Notes under the pieces: model-generated
Databases searched by the model: none
The model's input: the letters and a program-made list of their open reading frames with translations, nothing else
What the model was told of the DNA's origin: nothing
NCBI GenBank assembly: GCA_032622095.1
Contig: CP136061.1
Coordinates: 119,486,754 to 119,550,753 of the forward strand
Direction of reading: 5' to 3'
DNA: 64,000 nt
Origin: Siphonodentalium dalli
Lineage: Eukaryota > Mollusca > Scaphopoda > Gadilida > Siphonodentaliidae
Shown here: positions 45,689-56,193 of the stretch, piece by piece
Layout: every line of letters begins with the position of its first letter
Position numbering within the stretch: the stretch's first letter is position 1
Translations under genes and position numbers: made by a program

Positions 45689-46240
45689 ATAGTCTCCGAG
45701 TCAGAGAATAAGGTAACAATTTTTTCATTATTTTGAAAGTCTGTTGAGTACGAAGTAGTGTTACGGATGACAAATTTACCGGAAAGCAAAAATACAAATT
45801 GTCGTTGTCGAGTAATTTTTGTACAGTTTTCAACCAAATGAATCAAATAAAAGTTATATTATAGGCATACTAGTCCAATATAATCATTTAAGTTATTGTA
45901 TCGTCGCTAGTCAGTGAGTGACTTGAGTGTTCTCCCCGTATCATTATAATATTTTAAGCAATCGTGTGTGCGATCGGTTTAACATCCAGTATCCCTCAAT
46001 TACTTTATTTTGATTACGGAAATTCGTAATTTAATTGACTCCATTTTATGGCTCCAGTCATAAATTCAATTTATATCAAATTATTAACTTTTAAATTATT
46101 AAATTTTAAGATAGCATATTAACCTGAGCGTTTACAGAATACATCTTCGACTCAAATTACTTATGTTTCTATATATTATCGATATTAGATCGTTGTTGTC
46201 ACCGGAAATTTAATGCAAATGGCGTACAGTAGCCCTTTAA

Positions 46241-46844
46241 ATTAAAATTTTTAAATTTCTTTTTAGATTTTTAGATTGAAACTTCTTATTAAAAAAATTA
46301 AAAAAAAATTGGAAAAAAAATAAAATAAAAATTTGTTTAAAAATTTTAATTAAAAAAATACGGCCGTTATAACATTTTTAAACCAAATTTGGTTGAAATC
46401 GGTCAAAGGCTCTGGAAGAAAAATCGTTAACAGAACAGACAGACAGACAGACAGATCCATGAACTCTTTAACATTCGTTTTGCCATTAAATGTGAAAATT
46501 ATGACAAGTGTCATGCTAAATGAAAAACATTGTTATAATCACGGATAAATTTATAACATTATGACGCAAATATAAATCTCAGTATATTATGATTTGACCA
46601 CAAAAAATTTGTTTGAATATAGCCAATTTAACACTGAATGTATGCAAGGATATCAAAATTAGGGTGAAGAAAGATGGCAGCAGAATTTTCACCGCAGCCA
46701 TTGGCCGGCTCAGTCGCTGATTGGTCGAAAATATCTGCTATATATATTTGATTGACAGTGGTGGAAAGGTCCATTATCCCGCTGGTTTGCCACAAAGCGA
46801 GAAATCGACGACGCATAAAATCACTGCTATGATCGCTTCGTGGT
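46241..46844. repeat. AT-rich tract right part, then intergenic
   Basis: AT-rich to 46380, an (ACAG)n run at 46434-46455, then unique sequence without a supported gene. Confidence 0.65.
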
Positions 46845-46943
46845 TAGCGATCCAGTCGCTTGCGGTGTGAATGTAAAAATCGCGCGCTTTGAACTGCAGA
46901 AAACGGCCGTTATAATCGCGCGCTCGCGTCCGGTGTGGATTGA
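46845..46943 (-). repeat. Repeat G terminus, extra copy
   Basis: Minus strand reads GGTCAATCCACACCGGACGC and continues ~100 bases as in the other two copies. It follows the end of copy 2 directly, in the same orientation. Confidence 0.65.
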
Positions 46944-46964
46944 CCTTAAATAAGAAGAGAAAAT

Positions 46965-47412
46965 GTCTGGCAAGAGCCCGACGTAATAACAGGATCGTTT
47001 GGCTAATGTTTTGTCCCAATCCATTCCAAGGTTGTGAAGTCACTTCGCCCGCAATTTACCCCCCCCCCCCCATAAAAAAAACCTCACAAACTGGAATTAT
47101 AGAATGAAATTCAATTAAACGCGATTGCTACGTGAATTTAGGAAGCCCGTGCACTGTTCCACTTGACATACTATATTTGACAATTAAATGAGTTTGAAAA
47201 TTCTGATTAAAATGTCCATATATATATATACATTGTATTTGTGACCTGCCTGTAAATGATGCACTCGAACGATTATCTACCCAACCCATCGCGCGCGACG
47301 AAGCGATCCAGTCGCTTTCAGTGTGAATATAAAAATCGGGCACTTTGAACCGTTACGGACGACAGAAAACGGCCGTAAACATCGCGCGCTCGCGCCCGCC
47401 CGGTGTGGATTG
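46965..47412 (-). mobile_element. Dispersed repeat G, copy 2
   Basis: Reverse complement of the copy at 42673-43155, with an expanded (TA)n and a C13 tract (47059-47071). It lies 110 bases 3' of the galactosyltransferase stop codon, within the possible 3' UTR. Confidence 0.65.
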
Positions 47413-47521
47413 ACACCGATACATTTTAAAACTGAACATGTACATAACGCAAGGTGGCGTTTTGGGATAACACACCAAAAGGTTAACAATAATGCCAGTG
47501 TCTACAAGGCAAGCGGAATGA

Positions 47522-48643
47522 TCAATCATCCAGTATTTTACTACATATATGTGTGTCCCTCAATGTCGACCATATATCTTCTGCTAGCTTAGGAAAGACC
47601 TGCTGTCCAAATAACTTGCGATTATTAGCGAAATCGCATACTCCTGGCGCATTCCGCCAATCGTACACATCATCTCTCACAGCCATGTGACCAAGGCCCA
47701 CAACTTTCGCTAAAATTCCAGTGATAAAGGCGTCCTCTATATTGACCAAGGGCATGTACTCTGCCACAGAAAGCAGACTTTTCGCCGCCGATGTTTCCAT
47801 TAAATACATATTTCCCGTGCAATATCGTGGGTATTGTGCAAATGGATAAGCCGACAGCGTCACTCTATGTCGATTGCATCTATCAACCGGCGTTTCTTCC
47901 AAAACAAATCCCAGAATGCTATGCCCGATGTATGTCGTCTGCAAGTGGCTGACAAGCATTGGTATATTTACAAACGAATCATCGTCTACCTTGACAACAT
48001 ATCGCGCATTCTCGCAGTTTCTCGCCATCCACTGATAGCCAGTGAGAACTTTCCTTGTTAGGTTCCAGTAAGCTTCCACGTAATCTAGCTGTAGCATATC
48101 CCCATGTTCTTCTGCTTCATCGAACACTAAAATGTTGAGTTTTTCGTCGTGGCTGTTACCCAAAAGAAATAAAACGTCTATGCTTTCGGTGATATGTTCC
48201 TCCGCCGTCGGCCATTTTCGGGATTTTGTTACACTGCCCCAGGTTCTTCGTATTGAGTCTCTATGCTCTCTGTTCTTTGGATGAGTGGCGACCAGAAACA
48301 GCAAGAATGGTTTTCCACTTCCTCGACACACTTGAGTAGGTGATATTTCAGTAATGTGGTCCAGCGTGAATTGCTTCTTGGCACGCGGTGCATAGAATGT
48401 CTCGAAATACCATTCTTCCACGTCTGCTGGAAGCGCAACGATGGTCAGCTCACAAGACCTTTTAGTTTCTAGTATTTCGGGCTCACAAGACTTTTTAGTC
48501 TCTAACAGTTCGGGCTCACAAGACTTTTCGATTCTTGCAATCATGATAAAGCTGATTATAACTTGCTGCAGAAGAATTATGAGCAATAATGTTAGAATGA
48601 GTGCTGACGGTTTTCGCATCAAGAGTCGTTGTGTCCACCTCAT
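47522..48643 (-). CDS. Family 31 glycosyltransferase, beta-1,3-galactosyltransferase-like
   Basis: An intronless frame of 373 residues from ATG 48643. The frame stays open 18 codons further upstream but without an ATG. It is a type II Golgi membrane layout: a short basic N-terminus (MRWTQRLLMRKP), a hydrophobic anchor at about 13-35, then a stem. The stem has an 11-residue tandem repeat, KSCEPELLETK, KSCEPEILETK and a partial RSCEL. The catalytic domain shows FLLFLVATHP, REHRDSIRRTWG, DVLFLLG, LDYVEAYWNLTRKVL, the metal-site VDDDSFVN (DDD at about 220-222), YPRYCTGNMYL and NIEDAFITGI. All GT31 landmarks are present, so it is probably active. Such enzymes use UDP-galactose or UDP-GlcNAc, and the acceptor cannot be told from sequence. 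A decayed duplicate lies at 19340-20371. Confidence 0.88.
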   Translation of the reverse strand: MRWTQRLLMRKPSALILTLLLIILLQQVIISFIMIARIEKSCEPELLETKKSCEPEILETKRSCELTIVALPADVEEWYFETFYAPRAKKQFTLDHITEISPTQVCRGSGKPFLLFLVATHPKNREHRDSIRRTWGSVTKSRKWPTAEEHITESIDVLFLLGNSHDEKLNILVFDEAEEHGDMLQLDYVEAYWNLTRKVLTGYQWMARNCENARYVVKVDDDSFVNIPMLVSHLQTTYIGHSILGFVLEETPVDRCNRHRVTLSAYPFAQYPRYCTGNMYLMETSAAKSLLSVAEYMPLVNIEDAFITGILAKVVGLGHMAVRDDVYDWRNAPGVCDFANNRKLFGQQVFPKLAEDIWSTLRDTHICSKILDD

Positions 48644-48757
48644 GATGTGAAGATATTTTCTGAAATTAGATATACAGATATTCAAATAACAGCACACTTA
48701 ACAATACCGTCAACCTGGAAAGAAGCACACATCATATTGTCGACCGACTTAACTTAA
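48644..48757 (-). other. Duplicated 5' flank of the galactosyltransferase
   Basis: Similar to 20372-20490 upstream of the pseudogene, up to CGACTTAAC. It probably holds the 5' UTR and proximal promoter. No TATA box was assigned. Confidence 0.55.
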
Positions 48758-48880
48758 AGGGGTACTGTACACCAATTTCAATAAATTCCCGGTGACTCTA
48801 GCGATCTCATCGAATATTATATTATAAAATAAATAATTTTAGTCGACGATGTCTACTCAAAACGTTCCCAATACAAGAAG
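48758..48880. mobile_element. Left end of a TTAA-type element
   Basis: TTAA at 48754-48757, then AGGGGTACTGTACACCAATT, the same terminus as at 43547 and (inverted) 10117. No right end was found downstream, so the element is truncated or the satellite grew inside it. Confidence 0.6.
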
Positions 48881-49923
48881 GGGACACATTTGGACTGCCC
48901 GTCATGCTCTTTCACCAGTTCAAAATCCTGTTCAGCATTACGGCGGCAGCATTTCAGCAAACTCTAGCGAACGCAGTTTAACTCAATTATAACGAAGTTA
49001 GCAGAGTCTAGGTTGCGCAAATAACTTGTAATCGATGGGCCATAACCATATGCAGGGAGGGAAAATCATTTGACCGACGTCCACCCCAGTTCAGCAGTTC
49101 AAAATCCCATTCAGCAGTTCATATGGAGCAGTTCAGCAGATTCCCAGAACGCAGTTTAACTGAATTATAATGAAGTTAGTCGGGTATAGGTTATGCAAAT
49201 GACTTATGATCGATGTGCCTTAACTAAATACATAGATAGAACACTATTTGACCATCCTCCACCCTAGTTTAACAGTTCAAAATACCATTCAGCACGTTAT
49301 TGGATAGAGTTCGGAATATTCCGCCGAACGCAATTTTAACCGATTTTTAACGATTTTTAACGAGGATAGTCGGGTATATGTCGTGCATATGACTTTTTTA
49401 TCGATGGAACGTAAGGAAATACAGGGACGCAACACTATTTTACTGACCTTTATCCCAGTTCAGCAGTTCAAAATCCCGTTCAGCTCTTTATCTGGAACAG
49501 TTCAGCAGATTCCCCCGAACTCAGTTTATCCGACTTTTAACAAAGATCGTCGAGTATATGTCATGCAAATGACTTGTTAATGATGGGCTATAACTAAATA
49601 CATGGCGATAACATTTGACCGATCTCAACTCCAGTTCAACAGTTCAAAATCCCGTTCAGCACTTTATCTGGAGCAGTTCAGCAGAATCTCCAAAACTCAG
49701 TTTAACTGATTTTTAACAAAACTAGTCATGCAGGTAACTTGTAATCGACGGGTCTTAACTAAATACATGGCGATAACATTTGACCGATCTCAACCCCAGT
49801 TCAACAGTTCAAAATCCCGTTCAGCGCTTTATCTGGAGCAGTTCAGTAGAATCTCCAAAACTCAGTTTAACTGATTTTTAACAAAACTAGTCATGCAGGT
49901 AACTTGTAATCGACGGGTCTTAA

Positions 49924-50689
49924 CTGGTTCAGTGCTGAAAGCCCATATTTGGACCCTATGTAAGAGTGCTGGAAGCCCAGATAGGGGCTTTGGCAATTAC
50001 ACTGTCTTGTTTAGTCTACTCTTGTTTAGTTTAATCATTTAAATAGCGTTTGTCAGGTAATATTTAAGAAATATTGTTAAATATATAATTAAATTGTGAT
50101 ATTGTGAAGTTTGAATGGATGCCGACCAATAAAATTGTCAGAAAAGGTACTTCTATCGCGAAAAGTTTGAGAAAATTTACAAATGTTTTGCCCAAAGGCG
50201 GCCGACAATGAAGCTCATAACCATAACCTACTCAGACATCCAGGCTCATATCCATAACCTACTTTGACAAACAGACAACCAGGCTCATAACCATAGCCAA
50301 ATGAGACATTCAGGCCCATAACCATAGCCTAATGAGACATCCAGACTCATAGCCATAGCCTAATGAGACATCCAGAACCCATAACCATAGTCTAATGAAA
50401 CATCCAGGCTCATAACCATAGCCTAATGGCTAATGAGACATCTAGGCCCATAGCCTAATGAGACACCCAGACTCATAGCGATAGCGTAATGAGACATCCA
50501 GGATCATAACCATAGCCTAGTGAGACATCCAGGCTCATAACATAATCACAAATGTATATATATGGGGGTCATATTTGATAAAAGAGTACAAATTACCTAC
50601 TCCTAGCATAAAATTCAATGATTTTCTGTTTATTGAAATAAATATACGCATTTTATTATGTGTATGTAGGATATTTAGCAGCGAACCAG
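49924..50689. mobile_element. 766-bp TTAA-flanked element within the satellite
   Basis: TTAA at 49920-49923 and 50690-50693. Ends are CTGGTTCAGTGCTGAAA and, inverted, CTGGTTCGCTGCTAAAT. Joining the flanks restores the unit sequence GGTCTTAACTAAATACATGG seen elsewhere in the satellite, so this is a clean insertion. TTAA targets suggest piggyBac- or Kolobok-like transposase. No coding capacity. Confidence 0.8.
50210..50545 (+). repeat. ~31-bp minisatellite, ~10 units
   Basis: Units of AGGCTCATAACCATAGCCTA followed by ATGAGACATCC, with small variations. It lies inside the 766-bp element. Confidence 0.92.
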
Positions 50690-51730
50690 TTAACTAAATA
50701 CATAGAGGAACACCATTTGGCCAACGTGCACCCCAGTTCAGCAGTTCAAAATCCCGTTCAGCACTTTATCTGGAGCAGTTCAGCAGATTCCACCGAACGT
50801 AGTTTAACTTAATCTTAAGGAAGATAATCGGTTGCATGTTATGAAAATGATTTTGTATCGATGAGACATAACCAAATACATGGAGGGACAACATCTGACC
50901 GACGGCCACCCCAGTTCAGCAGTTAAAATTCCTGTTCAGCACTTTATCTCAGTTTAACCGATTTTTATCGAATATAGACTGGTATATGTTGTGCAAATGA
51001 CTTTTTCTCGATGGACCATAATGGATGGGCCATATATCCAGATCTCAGTTTTACTGAATTTTAACGAAGTTATTCGGGTGCATGTGATGCAAATGACTCG
51101 TGATCGATGGGCCATATCCAGTTAAATGGAGAGAAAACCATTTGACCGACGTCCACTTCAGTTCATAATCCCGTTCAGTAATTTATCGGGTGAATGTGAT
51201 GCAAATGACCTGTATTCGATGGGCCGTAACCAGATAAATGGATAGAAAACCATTTGACCGATGTCCGCCCCAGTTCAGCAGTTCAAATTCCCGTTCAGCA
51301 CTTCGTATGGAACATTTCAGCAGATTCTCTCAAACTCAGTTTAACCGATTTTTTAACGAATGTTGAATGGTATATGTTGTGAAAATGACTTTTTATCAAT
51401 GGAACATAAGGAAATGCAGGGAGGGAACACGATTTGACCGACCTCCGGCCCAGTTCAGTAGTTCAAATTCACGTTCATCACTTTAACTTGAGCAGTTCAC
51501 CAGAATCACCAAAACTCATTTTAACTGATTTTGAACGAAGATACTCGGGTGCATGTGATGCGGTAATCGATGGGCCATATCCAGATACATGGAATGAACA
51601 CCATTTGACCGACGTCCAGCTCAGTTCAACAGTTCAAAATCCCGTTCAGCACTTTACCGGGAACAATTCAGCTGATTCCACCGAACGCAGTTTAACCGAG
51701 TGTTAACAAGTATAGTCGGGTATATGTTGT

Positions 51731-52165
51731 GCAAATGCCTTTGTCATCAATGTACATGTACACTCTAAATAATGTTGGTAGCTCATTTTGTTATTAGATT
51801 ATTGGATTACTCATCTTTGCTACAAGTGTCATATGCCAAATGTACACAAAACTTCTAAAGGCTTTGACCTTCTAGTTGCAGGCGGAATAGGCACACGAGT
51901 CAGGTGACATATGTTTGCAATTATAAAATACCAGCGTTTTCACATATTACAAGTTACACAAATGTGTGGCACAACCGGGCTATTATCTAATATATCATGA
52001 CTTTTGACCACATTAAGTTATCATATTTAAAAACAGTATTATTTTTCGATCAATTTTGAATTCGCGCAACATACTGCTTGAATTTTATTATCACATTCAT
52101 ATAGCCATCATACTTGTACTTTAATCGAGGCCACTAAGTAGCGGCCATATTGAATTCGTTCAATC
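51731..52165. other. Intergenic
   Basis: No gene seen. Confidence 0.45.
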
Positions 52166-52312
52166 CCTGTTCTGTGGTTTAAGTGCTAACGGTCAAAGTT
52201 CTGGAGGTGCATTCCATATATATAATTAATGGATATTCAAAACCTCCAAATATGGAATCCATGAATATTCAAAACTCCATATATGGAATGCACCTTAAAC
52301 CGCGGAACAGAG
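52166..52312. mobile_element. Small inverted-repeat element
   Basis: Outer arms CCCTGTTCTGTGGTTTAA and TTAAACCGCGGAACAGAG; inner arms GGTGCATTCCATATAT and ATATATGGAATGCACC. Two AATATTCAAAAC.TCCA-type direct repeats lie in the middle. About 147 bases, non-coding. Confidence 0.65.
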
Positions 52313-53330
52313 CTGGATCGACCCAACATGGCCGCGAATCGGTGACAGGACTTATTGCTACAGGTACATGTACCGGTATATTATTGAGGAAATTCATAAT
52401 TTGTCAACTTTTATTTATAATTATATGCTACAGCCAAGACTCTAGCGTTTAACTTTACCTCCAGAGACAATTAACCCTATCATGACGGGAGCTGCGCTGG
52501 TTCAGGCGTTTATTCAAGCCGCAAAATATTGAGAGATTAGTGCAATTTTCTGAATTTTCGCATTATTTCATCGCATAAAATCAATTAAAATACGACAAGC
52601 AACTGGAAATGTTTTTGAACATTCTAGAAGGGGTACATGTCCCTGATATATGTTTAAAATATATCGCGTAAACTATGACAGATACCAAAGTTATAATTAG
52701 TTTTATAGACCCACCCTAAATCCCCCATAGTAAATGCATGCGGCCGTAAAGCACATGGCTTTGTTTGGATACTTTCTGGCCCACAATGCAACAGTCAAAA
52801 TGGTTATCTGTAAAATGGTCTTATTAACTTGGGGACAAGTTGCCAAAAAATGTGAAAATAAGAGTAACTCAAACACTAATTATGCGAATATGCAGCTTAG
52901 AGGTAAATTGAAAACGGGCTAATACATGTAATTAAGATATTATTGTTACACTGACTATGTATCTATCAGAGAAATGTTTACTGGTTTGTTGAGGTATAAT
53001 TATGATAGTGCATGGGCTATGTGTCATGCATTTAGTGAAACCCGAACGGTATGATATACTTACCTCGCTGGCAGTTAGGCCTACCTCAATAAAGAAGTCC
53101 ACGACACCACATGGCAAATAATCCTCAAATTTAGAAACGTGTAGACGCTTATACATGCAGTGTATTGTGAATAAACGGATCTGACCACAAATAAGTCCGA
53201 GGACACTTTAAAGCAGCCCCTATGATTTTAGCTATCTTGGGAATGCCGTTTCGACGAGGTGTGATTGATAGGACCATAGTCCAAAAAGTATGACATTAAA
53301 AGACAGAATAACGCCCTATCGGTGCCAATG
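52313..53330. other. Intergenic, nothing recognised
   Basis: Small frames (52734, 52932) have no family features. Confidence 0.4.
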
Positions 53331-53384
53331 CAGCGAAATATTTGGACTGCTGCCATTGTGTTCTATATGTTACACGTTTTGGGA

Positions 53385-53720
53385 AATTTTATAACATAAT
53401 TGACAATGGCTAGTATTATTTTGTTGCCATTAATCGATTCTGATAACTAAAGCGTATTTTGAAGAAATGTTGTTATTGTTGTATCTTGATGATATGGGGA
53501 CCCCTTGATCGGATTGAGTACCTTTCAATGCGTTAAACAAGTGTGCGTTTTGACACACACGAGGTATCTGATCTGCTTGTTTGAAAACTATTGTAGCATA
53601 TGCTCGTAGCTGCCAAAATGCTCTGTAATATGTCATATCCTATTTGATAGCATTTATGCTCGTTCCGCGTTGTGTTTTCTGTCGCCTCCGCCATTATTTC
53701 GTGTTATTAATTTGTCCAAC
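53385..53720 (+). repeat. Dispersed repeat B, copy 3
   Basis: Shares AATCGATTCTGATAACTAAA, TCTTGATGATATGGGGACC, CACACGAGGTATC and TTTTCTGTCGCCTCCGCCAT with the other copies. The right end is truncated before the terminal CACGTG block. Confidence 0.7.
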
Positions 53721-53904
53721 ATTTCATATACGGTCAATGCACTCATTGCAAAATGGTGATCAACGACCATTATTGGCACAAGTAGCACAATTATATGTAA
53801 TTTAACCACATGTTTACATCTGGGGTACACAGTTTAATTTATTACCCCAATTGAACAGTACCGTAGTTCTGCGGTTTGCTTGGCCAATACAGCAATATAT
53901 ATAT

Positions 53905-54035
53905 AATCTTCAAGTCGACTCAGTTTATAGCGAAATTCCAGTAAATGAGGCCTGCGCCTTTCCTATATGGACGGTTCAGACCAGATTTACTGAACTCCTT
54001 TTGTAAATTTCGCTGTAAGCCGGTTGACTCAGTTG
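53905..54035. repeat. Imperfect inverted repeat
   Basis: GACTCAGTTTATAGCGAAAT pairs with ATTTCGCTGTAAGCCGGTTG followed by ACTC (54008-54030), and CCAGTAAAT with ATTTACTGA. A possible small MITE. Confidence 0.45.
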
Positions 54036-54249
54036 GTGTCCTCTATTTATTCAATCGAATCTGAACAAGTTCGTGGTAACTCATCACTTAATTATGGAGC
54101 GTGTACACTCATCACTAATGAAAAAGCTACGATTCACAAGGAAAATACATTTCTTTTTAAAGCAGGGTCCAATAATTTGCCTACTACATTGCTTTAGTAA
54201 ACATAAAATTAGAAACAATATTTTGGTCCAAGCAGAGAAAAAGCATGAA

Positions 54250-54560
54250 CTAGAAAATGTTCGTGGAATACACCAGTAAACACCTCGCGGAAAATCCTCC
54301 GACTGACGACTTTTTGTCAGAATGTTAGAGCAAACAATGTGAGTTTGGACACACAAGAGGTATCAGCTTGTTTGAAAAATAGTGTAGCATACGCTCGTAG
54401 CGGCCAAAATATTATGTACTATGTCATATCCTCCTAGTATATTACCTTTTTCTTCGTTTCTCGTTGTGTTTTCTGACGCCTCCGCCATTTTGAATGCGTG
54501 GTACACATCAACTCGAAACCACGTGATTCCCCACCGTGCATCTGGAACATCGTGGTCCAA
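54250..54560 (+). repeat. Dispersed repeat B, copy 4, with intact right end
   Basis: GTTCGTGGAATACACCAGTA, TCAGAATGTTAGAGCAAACA and CCGCCATTTTGAATGCGTGG, ending CTCGAAACCACGTGATTCCC. The last part is the inverted partner of the left end at 2815. Confidence 0.7.
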
Positions 54561-55136
54561 TGTGTATAGGGTAAGTTTATTATATATCATTCAAAATTAA
54601 AACGATATAAATATATTAAGTAAACATTATATCGTCTCCAAATTCGACCAACATCTTTAAAAATCATAATGGAATATTGTTGACCATTTAGCATTCCGAC
54701 GAACAGGCCCAAGTTGGGAAACTATATATAGTTCTCTGTAATGCCGTTTGCATATGCGCCATTCCCAAGACACGATGCGCAATTCTGATATCGCGTGTGC
54801 CTGCTGTGTGCGACAGGGTGAAGCGTACATGCGCAGAAGAGTTTCCGTTTGCAATGACTCGAATCAGACTCCATTGACTCCAAAGTTCCAAGCTTCTGAC
54901 TTTTCACGAACTTCACGCATAGTAGCCAGACAGTAGTGGCACAAAATATGAAGTTATGTCGTGCCATTATCATATATTAAACTGTTTAAAACTGTGATTA
55001 AATATTGTTAATATTATGTCATAGGAATTAAGTTTAATGAACCTCCTTCGTAACCTGAGTTATCTCACTGACGTTATAAAATCATCTGACATTTACCCCC
55101 ATTTTTGCTCGTACCCCAACTGATCGGTACCGCGAA
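54561..55136. other. Intergenic
   Basis: No gene. Overlapping small minus frames at 54657-54973 show no family motif. Confidence 0.4.
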
Positions 55137-55242
55137 TCTACTAAAAAGATTCGATTCGAGATTCGATTCGATTTCGAATCATTATCATGATTTGATTCGA
55201 GATTCGATTCGATGTTGAAATTGCCGATTCGTCGGGCCCTAC
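55137..55242. repeat. GATTCGATTCGA-type simple repeat
   Basis: Repeated GATTCGA/TTCGAATC words ending in GCCGATTCGTCGGGCCCTAC. The GGGCCCTA edge resembles short hAT-like element ends with such AATCG-rich subterminal parts, but no partner end was found. Confidence 0.6.
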
Positions 55243-55825
55243 CCCAAATGACCTTGACCTTGGTAGATAATTTTGCCCAACATCATTTTCTACAAAAGTG
55301 ATACCTATATATCATGTTAGGACACCAATGACCATTCTAGAAGGATTTTCATTTTCCCCCATTTTATTTTCCTATTTGGACCCTTTACCATAGAATTACC
55401 CGTATACATGTTTATTATGCACGATATAGCATGTCCCATCTCGGTCGGTTCCCGGCTGGCGGTGCGGTCGGCGGGTGTTATTTGCGGCGTTTTTGTGCTA
55501 ATTCATAGCTAATTCGGCAGCAGTATATGGGTTAATTTGTTGAATTCCGCTGCAGTTAGCGACTTCCTAATCGCCCATGGCTGCATGGTGGTATTCGCTG
55601 CATGATATAATGTCCACGTCCGTGGTCAGGCAACCAGGGGAGGTGCGGTCAGTACCTTTTTTGATTTTGCGAAGTTGACGGAACCGGCCGCGTGATATAA
55701 TGTCCATGTCCAATGTTGTATGGTCCCAAGCATGTTCTAAGAGCAATGCTCGCCGTGTTTCGGAGGCATAAAATATATAACATTGCTGCTGTGCCGAACC
55801 TCATATATACATGTAAGTAAATGGT
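55243..55825. other. Intergenic with a short direct repeat
   Basis: TGATATAATGTCCAYGTCC occurs at 55613 and 55693. No gene. Confidence 0.45.
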
Positions 55826-56193
55826 TTTTATTGTAAACCTTTTATCACAACATTGAGTTGATCCGTGTCGTCGCATCACGTCCCGATGATCAGGCAATTC
55901 TTCAAGGATTGTCCACTTATAAATGGACAATCGGTACCTAAAATGCATCGTCATTAATAAATGGACAATCCAACCACGCGTGGCACGCGAGCTTGGGATT
56001 GTCCACTAAATGAAGACATGTTTTGTTAATCCTACATGAAGGGCAATAACTCTATAAATAATGTTAATTTGCTAAATAACGGTGATTTGTATGAGAAGAA
56101 GAGTTTTTGACGAAATAACGGAAATATTCGAAGAAGAGTTTTTAAAGAGCGTGCCACGTGCATGCACATGTGGTCGGATTGTCCATTTATTAA

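Larger units (their letters stand above)
43547..46236. mobile_element. 2.69 kb TTAA-flanked element (Kolobok/T2-like ends)
   Basis: Left end AGGGGTACTGTACGCCAAAT after TTAA (43543-43546). Right end TGGCGTACAGTAGCCCT before TTAA (46237-46240). End type and TTAA duplications fit Kolobok/T2 elements. No transposase frame was seen. The interior holds two 647-bp direct repeats (43586-44232, 45042-45688), an 809-bp stretch between them and ~550 bp of unique sequence. Confidence 0.7.
48880..51730 (+). repeat. Degenerate satellite, ~180-bp unit, ~13 units
   Basis: Units contain CCCAGTTCAGCAGTTCAAAA, TCCCGTTCAGCACTTTATCT, GGAGCAGTTCAGCAGATTC, CAGTTTAACCGATTTTTAAC, GTGCAAATGACTTG and GATGGGCCATAAC (about 48905, 49085, 49265, 49450, 49630, 49795, 50730, 50920, 51265, 51455, 51625). 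Units within the array are mostly diverged, but 49600-49760 and 49767-49927 are nearly identical. A 766-bp element interrupts it (49924-50689). A frame at 51434-51706 is a by-product of the repeat. Confidence 0.88.

Noticed and set aside
43984-45736. Identical short frames MSAKKLTQYLEPLF... in both 647-bp repeats
   Set aside because: Identity is explained by the DNA-level duplication. No family motif was seen.
48644-48697. 18 extra upstream codons for the galactosyltransferase
   Set aside because: The frame opens with GTG at 48697, not ATG. The first ATG is 48643 and fits a type II membrane anchor.
51434-51706. 90-residue frame in the satellite
   Set aside because: It spans one and a half diverged satellite units. 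Neighbouring units do not keep the frame.
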